Origin: Prinia subflava
Lineage: Eukaryota; Chordata; Aves; Passeriformes; Cisticolidae
NCBI RefSeq assembly: GCF_021018805.1
Contig: NC_086247.1
Location: 140,860,102-140,924,101 of the forward strand
DNA: 64,000 bases
Direction of reading: 5' to 3'
Positions within the stretch are counted from its first letter, which is position 1. Each line of letters starts with the position of its first letter. The notes beneath the pieces were generated by a model. The model worked only from the letters and a program-made list of their open reading frames with translations, did not search any database and was not told the origin of the DNA. Shown here in pieces: positions 35,787 through 49,760 of this stretch. A program made the position numbers and the translations under genes.

Positions 35787-35909
35787 ATGAAGCGCCGGGG
35801 GGAACCGCCGGCGAGTGCAGCCGCAGGGCGCCGCAGCCGCCGCCTCCTCCCCCGCCGCCGCTCCCTGTCGTCGCCGCTGCCGCCCATGGCTTCCCGCCGC
35901 CCCCGCTGA
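35787..35909 (+). CDS. Possible upstream ORF in CCNY 5' leader
   Basis: ATG at 35787 (context CGCGGATGA, G at -3) opens 40 codons rich in Arg, Pro, Ser and Ala and ends with TGA at 35907-35909, 55 nt before the CCNY start codon. A second in-frame ATG sits at 35886 in good context (CGCCCATGG). If the transcript starts upstream of 35,787, this uORF would reduce or tune cyclin Y translation. No protein function is implied. High GC content makes chance open frames common, so this is a candidate only. Confidence 0.35.
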   Translation: MKRRGEPPASAAAGRRSRRLLPRRRSLSSPLPPMASRRPR

Positions 35910-35964
35910 CCGGCCGCCCCTCGCCTCCTCCCGAGCCGGGCCGGGCCGGGGCCGGGCAGAGAAG

Positions 35965-36118
35965 ATGGGGAACACCACGTCCTGCTGCGTCTCCTCCAGC
36001 CCCAAGCTGCGCCGGAATGCCCACTCTCGGCTGGAGTCCTACCGCCCCGAGGCCGAGCTGAGCCGGGAGGACACGGGCTGCAACCTGCAGCACATCAGCG
36101 ACCGGGAGAACATCGACG
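35965..36118 (+). CDS. CCNY: Cyclin Y first coding exon
   Basis: ATG at 35965 in strong context (A at -3, G at +4) begins [20 protein letters not shown] and runs through [20 protein letters not shown] to [11 protein letters not shown], then one G and a GTGAGC donor at 36119. This matches the N-terminus of human cyclin Y almost residue for residue, with PEAEL in place of PDTDL. Gly2 (MGNTTS) is the known N-myristoylation site, and Cys7-Cys8 are candidate acylation sites. Together they hold cyclin Y at the plasma membrane, where it activates CDK14/CDK16 and, through LRP6 phosphorylation, Wnt signalling. Ser25 and Ser33, in the region of known regulatory phosphoserines, are present. The cyclin box lies in later exons outside the window. 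The open frame extends upstream to 35,815 without an in-frame ATG, so 35,965 is the supported start. Confidence 0.97.
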
Positions 36119-39100
36119 GTGAGCGCGGGCGGGCGCCCCGGGCAGCCCCCGCATCCCTTCCTCTGCCCTCCGCTCCCCGCGGCGGGCACGGCTCTGTCCC
36201 GGCGGCTCCCCCGGGTGGGGCCGGGCCGGCCGGTCCCGCTGCCCCGGCACCGGGTCCCTCCGGTCCCTCTGGTCCCCGTGCCCGCCCCCGGGGCTGGCGG
36301 GGATGCCGCGGTACATTCCGCCTCCGGAGCTGCTCCTGTCCCCGGGAGCGCTGAGCGGGACCCTTCTAGCGGGGGCTGGGAGCATCCTCGCCCCGCATCC
36401 TCTGGCAGGGTGCTGCTTTTCGGCCCGGGATCTGCCCTGCCGAGACCTTTCGCCCTTCGGAGTGTGGTGAGGTGACATTCCGGGCAGCCCCGGCGGGCTC
36501 GGGGCTCGGCTGTGGCCCAGGGGAGCGCCCCTCGCCCTTGGCAGGGCTGGCTGTGCCGAGCTCACGTCACCTGCCGGGATGTCACCTGCCAGGCCTCTGC
36601 AGGGGTGAGCGTTTAAAGGACAAACCCTGCCAGCGATGAAAGTGGGAGAAATGTTTCCCATGACAACCTTCTCTTCCAGTGACTTTTTCTCTCGTTGCTG
36701 TCACGATGAGGCGCAGTGCTCATCATGAATGCTGCCTTGCCCTCTCCTTCTCTGCAGAGATATTAAAAAAGCCATGTTCCTGCTGGTTTAATCGTGTCTG
36801 AATGTAGTGCCGTTTGCACTGGCCAGAATACAGCTTTATTTTAAAGATGTGGGTTGAGTTAATGTATACATGTAATTTAGTTTTTGATTAGCTGAAGTAT
36901 TTAGTCCTAAAACTTTACTTGCTAAAAGGTCAGCTATCTCGTGGGGTTGTTCACATGAACTGCTTTTGGTAGAAAGCCAGAAAGAAGGACTTTGGTGCCC
37001 TTCAGTTTGCCTTCCACATTTTTTTTTCACAGCTTACTAGATTGTGATTTTAGTGCAGAATTCAATGTTGAGTCACTTCTTGACACTGGTAAAGTTGTGA
37101 AGCCTGGGGAAGCATATAGATACCCTCAATGGTTTCTTTCAGTGAGGTGCATTCTAGAAATAGGAATATTTTTCAGATGTCTTTGCTACATGCAGCAGAA
37201 AAATTGAGTGTAAGAGGATCAGGAGGTGGAAAAAAATACATAATGGTCTGATCTGAGAAAGGCAGGGAGATGAAAGAACCAATTGTTGATCTGTGAATGA
37301 TTAATTCTTCCAGCATCAGTGGTGTACAGTGTAGCAGGATGCAGCTCTCTCTGATGGTACGGATTTCTCCATCTATAACAACACAGGCTGCAGTAAAGTT
37401 TTTGGTCAGAGATGTGTGGGTTTTGTGCCTTGTTCTCAGTGTGCTTTTTAAAAATTATTTATGAATGGGAAGAAAGGCCTTGATGGAAATAGTAAATGCA
37501 TGTGTACTTGTTAAAATGTGCATACAGTGCAGATAAGTTCCTGCACCTTAGTAGTTACTTGCAAAAAAGTCCAGATTTTTATTGGTTGGTTGTTTCATTT
37601 GTTGGGTCAAGGTACATGTGTGTTCTGTCTCTTCTTCTTTAAACTGTGGCATGTGTCAAGTGTAGAGTTGTAACCTGTTGTTAGAACACAGAAAATACCT
37701 CAACCATTATTTATTTTTACGTTTTGTTGGTTTTCATCAGGGGCCATTGTCCGTGCAATGCCACAGTTTCAAATGGGCAAGCTGTCTTCCAATTTGAAAA
37801 CAAACAGTTACGGGTTTCCTTTTTATGCTTTGCTCTGCTCTTGACCCTTCCTATGGATAGAGTCTGAGAAGTAAGTTTTCACTGGTGAGACTGATGGGTA
37901 GTAGATGTCTGTACATTCAAAACATCTGGACAGACTTGGGTAAAACAACTTTTTGAAGTGTGCTTTCTTGCAGGTCTTGCAGGTTACCCTGGAGTCATGC
38001 TTGCTGGTGGTCTCTGGGTTAAAGATGATGACTGAGTATTAAATGTAATAGGATGATTCTTCGTTTCTGAAATTTTATTTTAGAAAATGTTGTATGGCAT
38101 ACAGATATTTATGGATGAGACTTTGGGGTGGGAAAAAACCTTTGCTGTAGAGAGAACTATGATGATCTTTTTTTTACCATTTTAGAATGAAAGAACAATA
38201 CTTCGATTATCTGTGTTGGGGAGAGAGAGAATGCTGCATGTTTATTCCTTAGTGTTCCTGCAAGTCATAAGGTTTCTCAAATTGGTGGTGTTGCCAAATG
38301 TGCTTTTTTTAATTAAATAAATGATGACAAAGACTAATGCACGGAAAGGAAACTTTTTTGACACTTCATATTTATTTCTCACTGTTCTTCAAGTGAGAGG
38401 CCTTCCATCTTCTCACTTGGGTATGTGTGTCAGTGACAGGTCTCAAAGTGCAAATTCACGTCTCTAACAAGCGTTTACTTTGTCACTGGCACTTTTAGGA
38501 GCTGAAAAAATCATGTCAGGCAGTGTCTTAGTTACTGGGTTTTGTGTGGAAGTTGTTTTCATGCTCATATTGAGGGAAATTCAGGAAACATTTTATTTTT
38601 TGAAGTGGGTAAAGCTGCTTGAATAAATCAAGAACTTTTAGAATCTTTAAATCAGCTGTGGGCTATTTTAAGCTTTTAAGAGATGCGTGGTTTTCACTGT
38701 TGCAGGCCGTGTTTCTGGCAGTATGTGAGGCAGAAAGAAAAAGAAGGAGGGATGTCAAATCTTAAAGAGTGATTTAACTGGAAATTTTAGTACTAGTGGA
38801 ACTGTTTGACGTCTGCCTGTCTTATGTACTTCATAAGGAAATGCTCATCAAAGCTGCCTTCAAAATCATGCTTTTGATTTCTCTTCTCCAATTCAAGTTC
38901 CATACCCAACTCACTAGTAGTTTTTCAAAGAACAGGTGAAGGAATTATTTTCCAGTAGGAACTGGTTTTATAACAAAATACCTCTACATCACTGGTACTT
39001 TGCCAGAAAAACCACAATTTCCCTAATATTTTAGAACTATTTGTAAATTGGTATCTGAAAGAGAAGAGAAATTTTGGAAGAGTTTTCATGAGGAGGAATT

Positions 39101-42100
39101 TATCAAGAGACTTTTTCTGGAGAATGGTAAAGTTGAATTTACCTCTCTTCCTCTTTTTCTTCCCCTCAGATTTGTAAGAAGGTAATGAACTTCTACAAAA
39201 ATCCACACATGCAAAATTGCCTCTCTGTATATTGTGCAGTCATCAGAATGCTTTGTTTTTGTTGTTTTTTTTTTTTAAAAAAAATTTGTTTATTTTATTA
39301 TTAGTTTGTACAGGCCCATGATAATGAAGAACACCTAACAGATTTTTAATGTTTTTCTCTTCTGAGGAAGAGCAAGAGGGTAACTGTAACATACAGAGGT
39401 TACCTTCGGTTTTTGATGATTTATTGCTTAGGGTGAGCTTCCACATTTTTCAGTTCTTCACATTTAGAAGTTAAATAAAATTGTGGCAGTGGATTCAAAA
39501 CTTGTAGATTCCTACATCTATCTGTTTGCCATCAAGAGCTTTTTTTACAGCAGTTAATGGCAGCCATAAGTAGAAATGGTTGAGACCTTTATGTGCCAGA
39601 TTCTGTATTTGTGTGCAGACCTGTGCCTGTGCAAGCCGTGTGAGCACCCTGCTGTATGCATCGTGTAAGTCCTCACTGGCTGGGCTGACTCCATTTACTC
39701 TTTACATCAGCAAGTCACAGTCAGAGCCAGAGGTGGTTTAACTTGTCAAAGGCAGCATGTGCTCAGGAGTGATTCCTCTTTTGAAGCATGACTTTTGCTG
39801 TCAGCTTTTCAATAAGGAGCTGTATTGAGGGGGCGAAAAGGAACGTCTTACTGCCAATATGATGGTGTGAAGCAAAGCTGATACCATCCAATAAATTGGC
39901 CAAAAGGCTGGTCTTGAAACAGAGAGTTCTTAGGCTATTTGAGGAAAAGACAATTCTTAATGATCAGCTTCTCCCCATTTCCCCATTCACTCCACAAAAA
40001 TCAGATTTATTTTTTTCCCCTCTTTGTAAACTTCTGCCAATGTCACTAGGTCATGCATTGCTAGCTCAGATAATGTCCTGTGCAACTGTGCATCACTGAT
40101 AAACCTTTTCAGCCTTTTTCATGATGGGTCAATCATTTTAATTGTTTTGCTGCATAATGCACAGACTCCTAAGAATGGACTGCTTTTTGAAAAGCCATTT
40201 ATTTGTTCATTTACATTTTTTTCCCCTCCATCTCAGAACTGGCATAAGAGGGCTTCTGACATGGGATTAGTTAGTATTTGTGCATTTCTTGTCTGCTGGG
40301 TTTTATAAGAATTACAAGATTTTAGCAAAATAGAAGGAAGTTTTAAAATGTCCGCGTCATATACCTAATGGAATTTTGCTGAAAGGGAATACTGGTGTTT
40401 TCAAGAGCTAGGGCATAATGTGAAGCACATTGTGATGGAACTGACCTACTTCACAAAAGTCAAGACATAAGCATTTCAGAAGCAAATTAAACATCTAGTG
40501 TGCTGCACACAGACATTCCTGCTAAAACACGGTTTGTAAAAGGATAGCCCTTCTTTAAAAACAAAGTATTTGATTTACAGAAAATTCTCTTTCAAAAAAC
40601 GTTCTTGTTCCCTTAGCCAGAACTCCAGCAAAGAGGTGATCTGTGTTTTTCAGTACTACTGTTTAGGTATTTCATATTTGGCATTATCTACCTAAGCATT
40701 TGTCAGAGATCATGTGTCAAGGTACCCCTGTATTCTGATGCATCAAAACAATTAAAAATGCAGCCTGCTGTGGCCTACATTGGTAAACTTTGGCCTCTGT
40801 TGCACCTTGCTAATGGTGCCTCCTGCACAGCTTTCTTTTTTTTTCTGTTGTCAGCCTCATCTGTTTTTTTTGTCTGTGCCCTGCTTCTCCTAAGAGAAAC
40901 CATCGTGTTGTACAAAACCTTCCTAAAAACTCATTTTTACATTGTTCACATCAAACCAATAAATTTACACCCTCTATGAAGTCAGTATTTTCATATTTAG
41001 CTGCAGAAGCTTTCAGGGGTGCACGTTCTAGTCATAGCTGAACTTACCTCTAAGAAATTTTGTGAGTGCACTGCCATCTGATTATTGTTTTCTTTGAAAG
41101 TGAGTTACGCAATCTTGGCTGGGTAAATTGGTACTTGAAACAGAAGAACAAAACTTAAAATTACAGGTCTCAGAAAATGGAAGAACTACTGCATTTTGAG
41201 TTGTTTTGGATATTTTTTGATTTATATTTTGATTTTTTTCCCCTTGAGTTTTGTCATAAGAATAACGTATGTAAAAGGAGTAAACACCTCTTCACCGTGT
41301 GATCATAACTGGTTTACCTAATTTTATGTGCTTACTGAAGGTTTTTCAGGCTTCCAGGGTATGTTTAGTGCATCTTCAGGCCTTGCTCAGGTCAGATGAT
41401 ACAAAAACCAGTCCTGGTGGGACCCCATCCAGCAGCTTAGTGACATCACGAATGCCTTTTTCTAGCTGCTCTCTGCTACTGTCCTGAGGCTGGGAGGGAA
41501 ATAAGTGACCAGTGCCTAGCACTACCTGATGGCTGTCCTTGTCCTTGTCCTTGTCCTGCCAGCCAGCTGCACTTCAGACACAGTCTAAGTATCTTCCTTG
41601 TTTAACATCTGTGCAGGAATATGAAATACACTTTGCAAGCTGAAAGCATACGTGTAGCCTTTCTCTGAGCTTTCCATGTAGCAATGAATCAACACTACTT
41701 TTGCTTCTTTTCCATTCCTTTGAACTTGGATAAATAGAACTTTTAAAATTTATTGATTTTCTATGTGCATTCTGACGTATGGAGTGATCTTTTTCACTTC
41801 ATCCTGGAAAATATTTAATATATGTGCCATACCTCTCTGAAATGTATGTGATGAGCTAGTAAGCATTAATAAATCTTTCAAGTCTAGAACTGTGGATAGA
41901 CTAGATGGACTACTCCAAGCAGTTTGCATAGGTGATGCCCTCAATGGAGTAGTTACTGCTTCCTCTGTATCTTCTGTAAGAAGAATGGACAGTTTGTAAG
42001 GATTTTTATCTCCTTACAAACCAACTTTAAAAGCAAATACTCCAGAACTGCTGAAATGGACTGTTGGGATGTTTGTTTCCTGAGCTGAGGCATTTTGCAG

Positions 42101-42570
42101 AAGTTGACCGAAGTTCAGAGATGCTTTTACTGAGCTCAACATAAACTAGCTTTTGTTGCTGATTTTGTAGCCCCATCTGCCACTGTAACACATCGCCTTG
42201 CTGGTGCAGTAGGAGCATCACCAGCCCTTGTGCTGCTTCTGGGAGGACTGAGTTTAAATTTGGAGTGCTCAGGAGCCTGAACTGGGTGGAGACAGAACTT
42301 AGTCTTCAGGCCAAAGCTCCTGCTTCTAATGATCAGCTAGTATAGAAGAGGCTAAGGAGCCATGGTTGGCATTAGTGGAAAGTTACTAATGAAAACTGGT
42401 TGGATAATTTGCACAAAATCCTGGTTTTCCCAGCTTTTCTTTTAATTTGTTTCCTTTCCCATCATGCCTATAACATTTTGGGCCTGCAAATTGGAAAGGA
42501 TTTTTTAGATCATTCAGCTAAGACAAGATTCTCAAATCATCAAGTTGCACATTTTCCATGAGCTGGTGTT
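36119..42570 (+). other. CCNY: CCNY intron 1, proximal part
   Basis: It begins with the GTGAGC donor inside the CpG island and becomes AT-rich after about 36,600. A hexamer repeat (TGTCCT)4 lies at 41,534-41,557. CCNY exon 2 (expected to begin with the codons for DLNMEFNPSDH) was not found. No other gene was recognised. Confidence 0.7.
41534..41557 (+). repeat. (TGTCCT)4 hexanucleotide repeat
   Basis: Four exact tandem copies of TGTCCT, resembling telomere-unrelated simple sequence. Probably a length-variable microsatellite. Confidence 0.9.
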
Positions 42571-42628
42571 AGAATCAGAATATTCTGAGTTGGGAGGGAC
42601 CCACAAGGATCACTAAAGTTCAACTCCT
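42571..42628 (-). mobile_element. Short CR1-type LINE tail
   Basis: The plus strand reads AGAATCAGAATATTCTGAGT followed by TGGGAGGGACCCACAAGGAT and AGTTCAACTCCT. This is the reverse complement of a CR1 3' end of the subfamily with ATATTCTGAGTTGG(A/G)AGGGAC. Confidence 0.82.
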
Positions 42629-45600
42629 ATTTATTTACTTCTCTCTTTATTTCTTCATAAATGAACACCATTTCTTTTAAGTCAGGCTAATGCTGTAACC
42701 ATGTTGCTGAAATATCTTTGCTATGCCATCAATAGGTGCAGTTTGCACTGCAAAACTTGTGCCCTCCTCCTGTAGCTTATGGTGGTTCTAACAAAATGTA
42801 TCAATAAAATCAGTGGTTTTGGTGCTGTGAGTAATATAAACACTTTATCACTTTATTACTGTTTTTGTTGGTGTGAAAATGTTGCAGAAAACTGCAGTAG
42901 TTGAATGCTCAGACAGGGTTATGGAGTACAGCTAATCCCAAGATTAAAAGAGAATTTTCTTCTACCTTGTGTAACATTTCCCATGCTCTTTTCTACCATG
43001 ATTCTGAGAGGGAGAGTCTGCACTGTGATATCCTTCTCTCTGCAATAAGAGTCAGCCTTCAACTACTGAGTCATTATTTTCTTTTAAATAATATTCCACC
43101 CAGCCTTAGCTAAAAAAGTTGTATCTCAGACTTTTTGCGTGCTTTTTTTTTTTGTCTGCAAAATGATTCTTATAAGCTGTGGCCGAGATCCAGAAGGTAT
43201 CAGATGGGAAGGAAGGTATTTACTTTCAACAGGATTGAAACAATATGAGAGCGTGTTGAAATTTAAAGGATTCCTTTTTTTGCTGTGTTGGTATTTCATT
43301 AGGAGTGGCAATTGATGAGTTATTCCTGCATCTGAAGGTTGGATTGTAAGGAGAGAAAACTTACAGAAGATACAGAGTACTCTAGGGCTTTGTGAAGTCA
43401 GACTAAGTGACATGGTAAAGATGCAGTGTTACTAAATGAAGATGCAAGACTTGATGGTACAGGGCTTCTTTTCTAGATTCAGAATTGAATCCAGAATTTG
43501 GAATTACTGGTATGCTTAAAATTATGTCTATTTTGCATTTTATCTCTGCACATCAATATTCTTTTTGTTGCCATGTTGTTACTTGTTTTATGACATCTTA
43601 AGGGACACCTCCAACTGAAAAAGAAACTTATTACCATCTTTGTCCCTGGAAAAAATACACTTATTTCAGATATTGCAAGTAGTACTGCATGGGAAAGAAA
43701 CCATGCTTGGTCAGCAAAGATGTTTTGCATTGCTATTCTACACTTTTTCCCTTCTATGCAAGCTCTCTGTGGAGGGAGTTCTTTAGGAATTGTCAGTAGA
43801 TGAGGCTGTAAATGGGAAATGACTGGCCCTAGTTATGTTTTTGTGCTGTTTATCAATAGTTCCATTTTGCAGTTAACTATACGGTGCTTTCTTTATCCTC
43901 CTTCCTCACCTTCCTATGGAAGGACATTGCATTAGATAAGAAGATCCACAGTTAGGGAATTATAGCTGATCCTGAATACAGCAGACCATGCTTCCCTGCT
44001 TTGACTAAAAGAAACTTTCAGGCTGTGGTCAGCGAGCTTTACAAGCAGTAATTACATCTCTGAAGTACTTGGAGAGGTGCTGTGCTGTAAAGTGATGCAA
44101 GTGATCTAAAGACCTTGAAGAAGGTCTTTCAGAATTTGAAATTAATTAGATCTCTTTATTCCTGGGCTCATATTAGGAGTTTTAGATCTCATCTGTTTTT
44201 GTAGCTTGAAAAAAGTTGTCTCTATGTTATATATGCAGTTTTCATTCAGCAAACTGTAATCTCTACTGATTTGGTGTGGGTCTCCCCTCACTTCTCCTCT
44301 TCAAAGAACACTGTTAGAATACAGTGTGAAATACAGGTTGGAAAAAGAACTTACATGAGAACATGAAGATAATCCTAAAAAATTTTGATTTCCAGGTGGT
44401 TGGTTTGCTCTTTATAGAATTGCAGTTTCCTGTGTGTTTGGGAGGTAGAACCACGGCTATTTGGAGCTGGGATCTTTTCGTGTTCTTGTTTTCTCCTCAT
44501 TTTGGAGAACTTTGAAGGACACATTTTGTTTTTATTAATTAAGTTTATAAAAGATATAACTGAAATCAACAGAGTTAAAATCCACAATAATAAGTCCAGT
44601 GGCAGAATATTTTGCTTAACAATCAGTAGCATTATTTTGCTTTGTTTGTAATTAGCAAAAAAGCAGTTTGAGATTTTATTAGAAATAATTTTATTTCTAG
44701 TTGCTGGCAAAGTTTCAACTGCTGTTGTAGGCAGTAACTTAAATCTATTGGCTCTCCAAACTCAGTAAAATCTGTTGAGGATGATTTTTAATGTGAAATT
44801 CTCTGCCCTATTCACTATCACTTTTAAAATAAGGATTGTATTTAACCACTTGACACAGTTGTTCATACATGGGGTCTGAAATCCCAGTGTTTCCATTTTT
44901 AATAGTAATCAATGATTGATTTATTTGCATTTGGACCGAACAGTTCCTGAAAAGGGATTCTGAAATTAAGATACGTGAGCTTTTTTCTGTTTGGTATTAT
45001 GATATTTCTTGTTAAAATCATATGCAGCAAATTTCAAAGTTCAGATGGTGAAATAAACATCAAGGTATAAACCAGTTTCATAAGTGAGCAAGAAGATCTT
45101 TTTGCATGTGCCTCTGCTCTGAGCTGTGTGACAGTCCAGTGGCCCTTTTTTCTTGGAGCTGGTTGCTGTGACTATTCCTAGCTGGCAGAAATCCATTTGC
45201 ATTTATTCAGTCAGAGGAGGTTGAAAGTGTGTGGAGAGTTTGGAAATGCAATTGTGTTTTAAGCTTTCAAATACACTTTGTGCAGCTAAATGTCCTCCTT
45301 TCTTCTAGGATAATTCACTTGGGATAAGTGTCTAGAATGCTGCATTCACAATATACAGTTACTCTCTCTGTGTCAGACATAGAAATTTGAATTATAATTT
45401 TATGGACGGTTTTCTGTAGTTTTTCATGGAATTAGGTACAAGAAGGATTCCTATAACTGAGAATGTCCTAGAGATCAGGTCTGTGATAAAAAGAATAAGA
45501 AGTAGGAGAGATTTAACTGGTTGTTTTATGGAGAAAAAGAAACCAATACTGCCTTTGAAAGCCAAAAGAAACAAAAAAATAATTTAAAATTCCATATCTA

Positions 45601-48600
45601 AGCAGTGATGCAAATTCTAAATCTAGAAACTAGTTTCCCCTGGGCAAAAATGGGTATTTAAGTGAAGGGGACAGTGCCAAGTTAAATTGGGCTGTAAATT
45701 AATATTTTGTGAAAAGTAAATGCTCAACATTGTCACATTTTTTTAAAAAATATTATGGTAAAGAATTATTTTTGTAACAAGTATTTGAGTCACAGTTCAT
45801 GCAATCCAAACAATGAGATTTTATATTTCTATACGAGAACCTGAACTTATATTGTACAACTGCTCTCGTATTTTCACATACCTGGTGGTGGGAGTTTTTT
45901 GTTGCTTCCATTTTTCTCCTTACTGCTGATTTTAGTTTTTGAATATAAATTTGCAGTTCAACAGCAGTGAAATTATGTATGATTGTGGGTAGAAAAGGAG
46001 AACTAAGGAAGCACAACGTAAGTACAACAGTAAAAGCAGCTTTGAGCTGAAAGATAAATATATTCCTTTGTCATCATTCTTCCAGTGATTTTTGATGATT
46101 TTTCATCCTTGTTGCTTTACCAAGACTGTCTGATTTTTATCTCCTTTCCCCTCTTCCCCTTTGTTTTGTATCACTCTGTCATAATCTGCCTTACTTGCCT
46201 CCTGCCTGTGCTCAGCCCAAACTTCTCCCCACAGCACACAGACATCCTGTCCCTGGTCTCATCTCCTCTTACTGGAGCCCTTGTGTTTCACAGCTCTTTT
46301 TGAGTGATGAGGAGTGCACAACAATTACAATTTGTTCTAGAGCAGGGTCAGTGAAGATTCCAGGGTGGCATCATAGCTGTCAACATTGGTTTCAAAGCCC
46401 TGTATTATCTTATGTCATGTTTTCATCTCAACGTTTGCTGCACATTCCTACTTTCCTCCCTCTTCAACATGTTTTACAGACAAGCAAATAGTCCTTGTTC
46501 TCTGGGATCTGTGTGATGGTTATCCACAAATTGGTAAGATTTCTGTATTTCTGCATTGTGTCTTTGGACTTCCAAGTGCATTTTAATCTCTATAATTTTC
46601 TTCATATCTTTTGGAGACTTGTGTTTTATGATGAATGTATGTCCTGGATTACAGTTTGGGATTACAAATAAGTAAACCATGAGTTGTAAGTCTTAAAACA
46701 GCCTGTGAAACTGTGTAGGTTTTTTCTTTTTAAAGAGTATGGAATGCACATACACCGCTTTCTTCTGAATAAAAAGCTGAAAAGAGAATTAGTTGGTAGG
46801 AGTCTTAAGATCTGCATTTCATGGAAGACATTTCCTGGTAATTACCATCTTTGTAATTGATACTCTGCTCTTTATTCAATGTGTCCAGCTGTATGTAAAT
46901 CTTCTCTAACCATGTGTTTTTGCATTTCTTTCCTCATGCAAATGAGGAACCTTCTTGGTTTCTATTAGGGGACTCAAATCTGACTGATTTGGCGTGTCCT
47001 AATTGAAAGACAGGGTCTCTTGCTGGAAAAGGTTTTCTTTCTGTTGAAGGAGTGGGAATGTGCTTGAGCTCAGCCTTGCCCCGTGGGGTTGGTGGCTGGC
47101 CTGTCCTGGCTGGGGTTACCAGGTGTCACCCTGGGGCTGGCAGGGCAGGAGGGCAGTCGTGCTGTCACTGATGGGTGTCTGGAGTCCACCCAGTCCTGTC
47201 CTGCCACGTAGTGATGGGACCATGTCTGGTACTCTTCTTTCTCTTAGTGTTATTAGTCTGGGCTCTTGGCCATATGAAGGTTTGAGTTTGTAGGTCAGAA
47301 GAGCTCTCTATTCCTGTTGTCTACTTCTAGCTGGTGTTTTGGGGAAGGCTGCTGAAATGGTCCTGAGTGCTTGCTGTGCTCCCCTTGCTGGCCATGCCGT
47401 CATCTCCAGAAGTTCCATCACAGTGGTCATACTGTGCTAATTGAAGCTGGGGGAATGTTACGGGCTATGTCAGCACATTGTCAAATGTGGCTGTATCTGT
47501 ATAACTTGTTTTATTTATGTGATAAAAATGATATTTGATCGCAACTAAATTTCATGGTAATGTACCGACTTGCTTGAGCCATTGTCAGTTCTTACATGGA
47601 GGTTATAATCTTGGTTTTCATTGACATAAAATAGCTTTGATACAGGTATACCAAAAATAAGCTGTTACAGGTAACTATCAAATGAGGGGTGGGATGATTC
47701 ACGATGAAAATGCTTTGGCAGGGGTGCAGCAGTGTATAATTAAGTGTGAAGCTCGGTTCAGCAGTGCATGTAAACTATATATTCAAGTGCATTGCTGGCT
47801 GTAAAACACTTACATTTGCAATGATACTAAAGCATCTAAGCTTGTTGTTATCACACAGTTAATTCCTATGGTAAATTTTCTAACCAGGTCCCATGTGAGA
47901 ATAACTCTTATTGAAGTAATTCAGAACTTGGAGCTTGTTCTTGCAAGATTCTTAGTGTTCAGCAAGGCACTTTTTGAAAGAGGATATTGCATCTGATTTC
48001 TAAATAGTCCTATTAACTTCCTATTGCTTGCTGCAGTTCTCTTTCCTCATGTAACTAATGTACTCATGTACATTTTTCTTCATATCTGATAGAAAATAAT
48101 AGGGCAAGAATCCACTGATAAAACTTTATTATTGATGTCTTCTAGACAATTGGTAATATCTACCTGTAACCTGGAAAACAAATTTTACCCAGGAACCTGT
48201 TTGATCTCTGTAAAGATCTCTGTGGCATCGTTCAAGTAAGATTTGACAATACTTACTTATTGTCTGGAGAGAAACCCAGGACTTGGTTCGAGAAACCAGT
48301 TTTATGCCACTGCTAAGTGGCACTCCTGTCTACTTTGCTGTTTGGGTCTGGTCTTCTTTCATGCTCAAAGTTTTTCTTGTATCCTTCTCTTTTGTCTTCT
48401 GTTTATCCCTTTTTGACAGGGTTTATTGTTTTGCCACAAGTAAGCTTTTTTATCATAGCAAGCTGAAGTTATTACCCAGGACTCAGTCATGATAGCATTT
48501 TTTGATGCCATAACTAAACTTGGGGTGAGTGTATTTTCCTAATGGAATTTACAATAGATGGGAGGAAAAGGTCAGAATTTCCTTCTGATAATATACAGCA

Positions 48601-49554
48601 GCTATGTCCAGGCACATGCCTTAGTGTTTTAAATAAATAGCTAGTATATTGGTAGTTAGCATTAGTTATTTCCATTACCTTCATCTCTTTGATTAAAAGG
48701 GATCATTGTCATCTCCATGGTGGTACACTGACCTAGTAAACAGTGGAGAATCAGAAATTACTTGCATATGAAGGTTGTTGTGATGAACAACACTTTATGT
48801 GTTTTACTTATTAGTATAATATATTAATGATGGGTACCTTACGTGTTTTCAGGCTTAGACATCAGTAAGAAATGTCCTTGGCTCTCTAGTTATCAGAAAT
48901 ATGAAATTAAAAAAAAACCAAAAGGATTAGTTATATGAACAAAGAAAGCTGAAAACTATTTGAATATTAAATAATTTGCAAATACTGTGCCTGACTCTTG
49001 GGAACAGAATTTATTTCTAAGTTAATGTATGTCCTCTTCTTTTATTCTTTTATTTCCCTGATACTAAAGATTTTAATTCTTTTAAGACAGTATCTTGATG
49101 CTGCAAACTAGAATTAAAAATATCAGTTGGCATCTTTCAAGCAAAGTAATCTCCATGTCAACAAGTAATATTTGTGAGAGAATGAAAAGCCCTTAAAACA
49201 TGCCAGAAGACCTACAGTGGGTGGGGAAATAATTGTTTTATTCACTGGAACTGCAGACTGTAGTAGAAGTTGCAGCATCCCTAATTTACTTGTTCCAATA
49301 CTGTTCTCAGGGAATTGGGTAGAATCACATTTAAGATAATTTCTCTGTTTATTTTCCAAGGTGATATGTCAAGGCAACTCTTGAAGTTAGATCCGAGGTT
49401 TGGCAGCTCCTTCAGGGTGTGGAATGTTTCAGAAACCTGCAGGAAAAGAAATGGAGAGGTTTTCTGCCAGTTTAGACCAAAGAAAAAGTTAATCTAGTTT
49501 TTGTAGTAAAATTGCTTCCTTGAAAATAAAACAATGCTGTAAGATTTAGAATAG

Positions 49555-49683
49555 GTTTTGTTTTAGTTATGGGGTTATTTGGTTTTGTTTTGTGTTGTGG
49601 TGGGGTTTTTTTGTTTGTTTTGTGAGTTTTTTGTGTGTGTGTACATGTACATATGTATACACATATTTATGTACATTTATATA
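49555..49683 (+). repeat. T/G-rich and TG/TA microsatellite tract
   Basis: Poly(T,G) sequence (GGTTTTGTTTTGTGTTGTGG and similar) passes into GTGTGTGTGTAC and alternating ACATATGTATAC words. It is low-complexity sequence within the intron. Confidence 0.85.
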
Positions 49684-49760
49684 AAACCCCTCACAACTAA
49701 AACCTTTGGTAAAGAAAATTCAGGGTTCTGTGTGAATGTAGAAGCTCTTGAGACATAGAT

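Larger units (their letters stand above)
35100..36600 (+). promoter_or_regulatory. CCNY: CpG island promoter of CCNY
   Basis: An abrupt change from AT-rich to very GC- and CpG-rich sequence spanning about 1.5 kb around the CCNY first exon, typical of a housekeeping promoter without TATA. Visible elements include GC boxes (GGGGCGGCC near 35,200), a GAACCGGTTC palindrome (35,542-35,551), CTG triplet runs (35,571-35,597), a 14-bp tandem duplication (35,407-35,434) and a CRE-like TCACGTCA (36,562-36,569). The transcription start cannot be fixed from sequence; it is probably within 35,600-35,850. Long open frames on both strands here are compositional artefacts. Confidence 0.88.

Noticed and set aside
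35194..36189. Long minus-strand open frame of 331 codons in the CpG island, with other overlapping long frames
   Set aside because: Stop codons are rare in GC-rich DNA. The product is Ala/Pro/Arg/Gly low-complexity and lies antisense to the clear CCNY exon.
46195..46586. Overlapping plus-strand frames in CCNY intron 1 considered as CCNY exon 2
   Set aside because: None contains the expected DLNMEFNPSDH sequence or any cyclin Y segment.
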